From Bacteroidales bacterium (GTDB taxonomy: Bacteria > Bacteroidota > Bacteroidia > Bacteroidales > UBA4417), in assembly GCA_016707785.1 (NCBI GenBank), contig JADJGZ010000016.1, forward strand, positions 79,179-143,178: a DNA stretch of 64,000 nucleotides, written 5' to 3'. The notes under the pieces were generated by a model. It saw nothing but the letters and a program-made list of their open reading frames with translations. It ran no database searches and was not told the origin of the DNA. A program made the translations under genes and the position numbers. This document shows positions 63,815 to 64,000 of this stretch, piece after piece. The first letter of the stretch is position 1. Each line of letters starts with the position of its first letter.

Positions 63815-63999
63815 TGGCGAAAATTTTTTGAAGCAATTACACCTGTCTGCTGAGAAGTAAAACTTACAGATATCCAGTCCTGCACAGGCAAATACTCAAT
63901 GACACTCCAGTTTGAACCACCATCTGTTGTCTTGAGGATGGTACCCCCATCACCTGCAATATACCCAACCATTTGATCCGCAAATATGATCTGGTTCAA
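63718..63999 (-). CDS. BNR/YCF48-like protein, fragment running off the right edge
   Basis: The frame is open to the window edge and reads QIIFADQMVGYIAGDGGTI, LKTTDGGSNWSVIEYL and VSFTSQQTGVIASK, one complete blade of a YCF48-like propeller. Sense is lost after ASKNFRQ at about 63820. The start of the gene lies outside the window. Such repeat proteins are exported and of unknown partner. Confidence 0.6.
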   Translation of the reverse strand: MNQIIFADQMVGYIAGDGGTILKTTDGGSNWSVIEYLPVQDWISVSFTSQQTGVIASKNFRQWLKHQRRMIGRLFMKMHGSSFGLPVSMKTPI

Positions 64000-64000
64000 C

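Overview
The window looks like a chromosomal piece from a member of the Bacteroidota, probably an environmental or metagenome-derived Bacteroidales-type organism. The sequence is AT-leaning. Many secreted proteins end in type IX secretion (T9SS) sorting domains of the YPNP...G.Y form. Promoters follow the Bacteroidota TTTG-N19/20-TAnnTTTG pattern. The family content is typical of the phylum: a TonB-dependent receptor paired with a DUF4249 lipoprotein, DUF4403, DUF2490, DUF4412, CotH/VTC/DUF4956, cysteate synthase, a BACON domain and Reg_prop propellers. No rRNA, tRNA, transposase, phage module or CRISPR array was seen.

Layout. 1-3.3 kb (minus strand): a partial small membrane protein, a subtilase-like lipoprotein and a T9SS YD-repeat-like protein; the last two are split by single-base indels. 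4.3-13.2 kb: a general metabolic block with a DUF4412 protein, a POT-type MFS transporter, a SAM methyltransferase, an SLC13 anion symporter, a YqjM-type ene-reductase, a zinc-ribbon protein of unknown function and cysteate synthase. 13.4-32.9 kb (plus strand): a cluster of large secreted mosaic proteins. Three end in the same module with a dockerin-like double EF-hand instead of a sorting domain, one 1490-residue protein carries about nine PKD-like repeats plus a T9SS domain, and two tandem extracellular endonuclease I genes follow. 32.9-36.7 kb: an exonuclease/UvrC-like GIY-YIG fusion, a DUF4403 lipoprotein and a small unknown protein.

36.8-47.5 kb (minus strand): two adjoining operons, one with a lipoprotein, a YD-like protein, a VTC domain, DUF4956 and DUF2490, the other with an arylsulfotransferase, a propeller and a CotH kinase. 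A LytS/LytTR two-component pair lies upstream. 48-52.8 kb: a complete MacA/MacB/TolC-type efflux operon behind a good promoter. 53-62.3 kb: an esterase, a small unknown protein, a GH13 enzyme, a DUF4249/TonB receptor pair, a cupredoxin-BACON-T9SS protein and an e(P4)-type acid phosphatase. 62.4-64 kb: the C-terminal part of a BNR/YCF48-like secreted protein that runs off the right edge.

At least six genes are interrupted by one-base indels, several of them in short homopolymers, and 17.5-18.4 kb is especially dense. The protein sense continues cleanly across each break, so consensus errors in the assembly are more likely than pseudogenes. Intergenic regions carry lineage-type short repeats (AACATCCGACATC units, TGCTGAGTGC units, small perfect hairpins and a run of 23 C). 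The most interesting material is the dockerin-like/cohesin-like secreted protein cluster and the CotH-VTC-DUF4956 neighbourhood.
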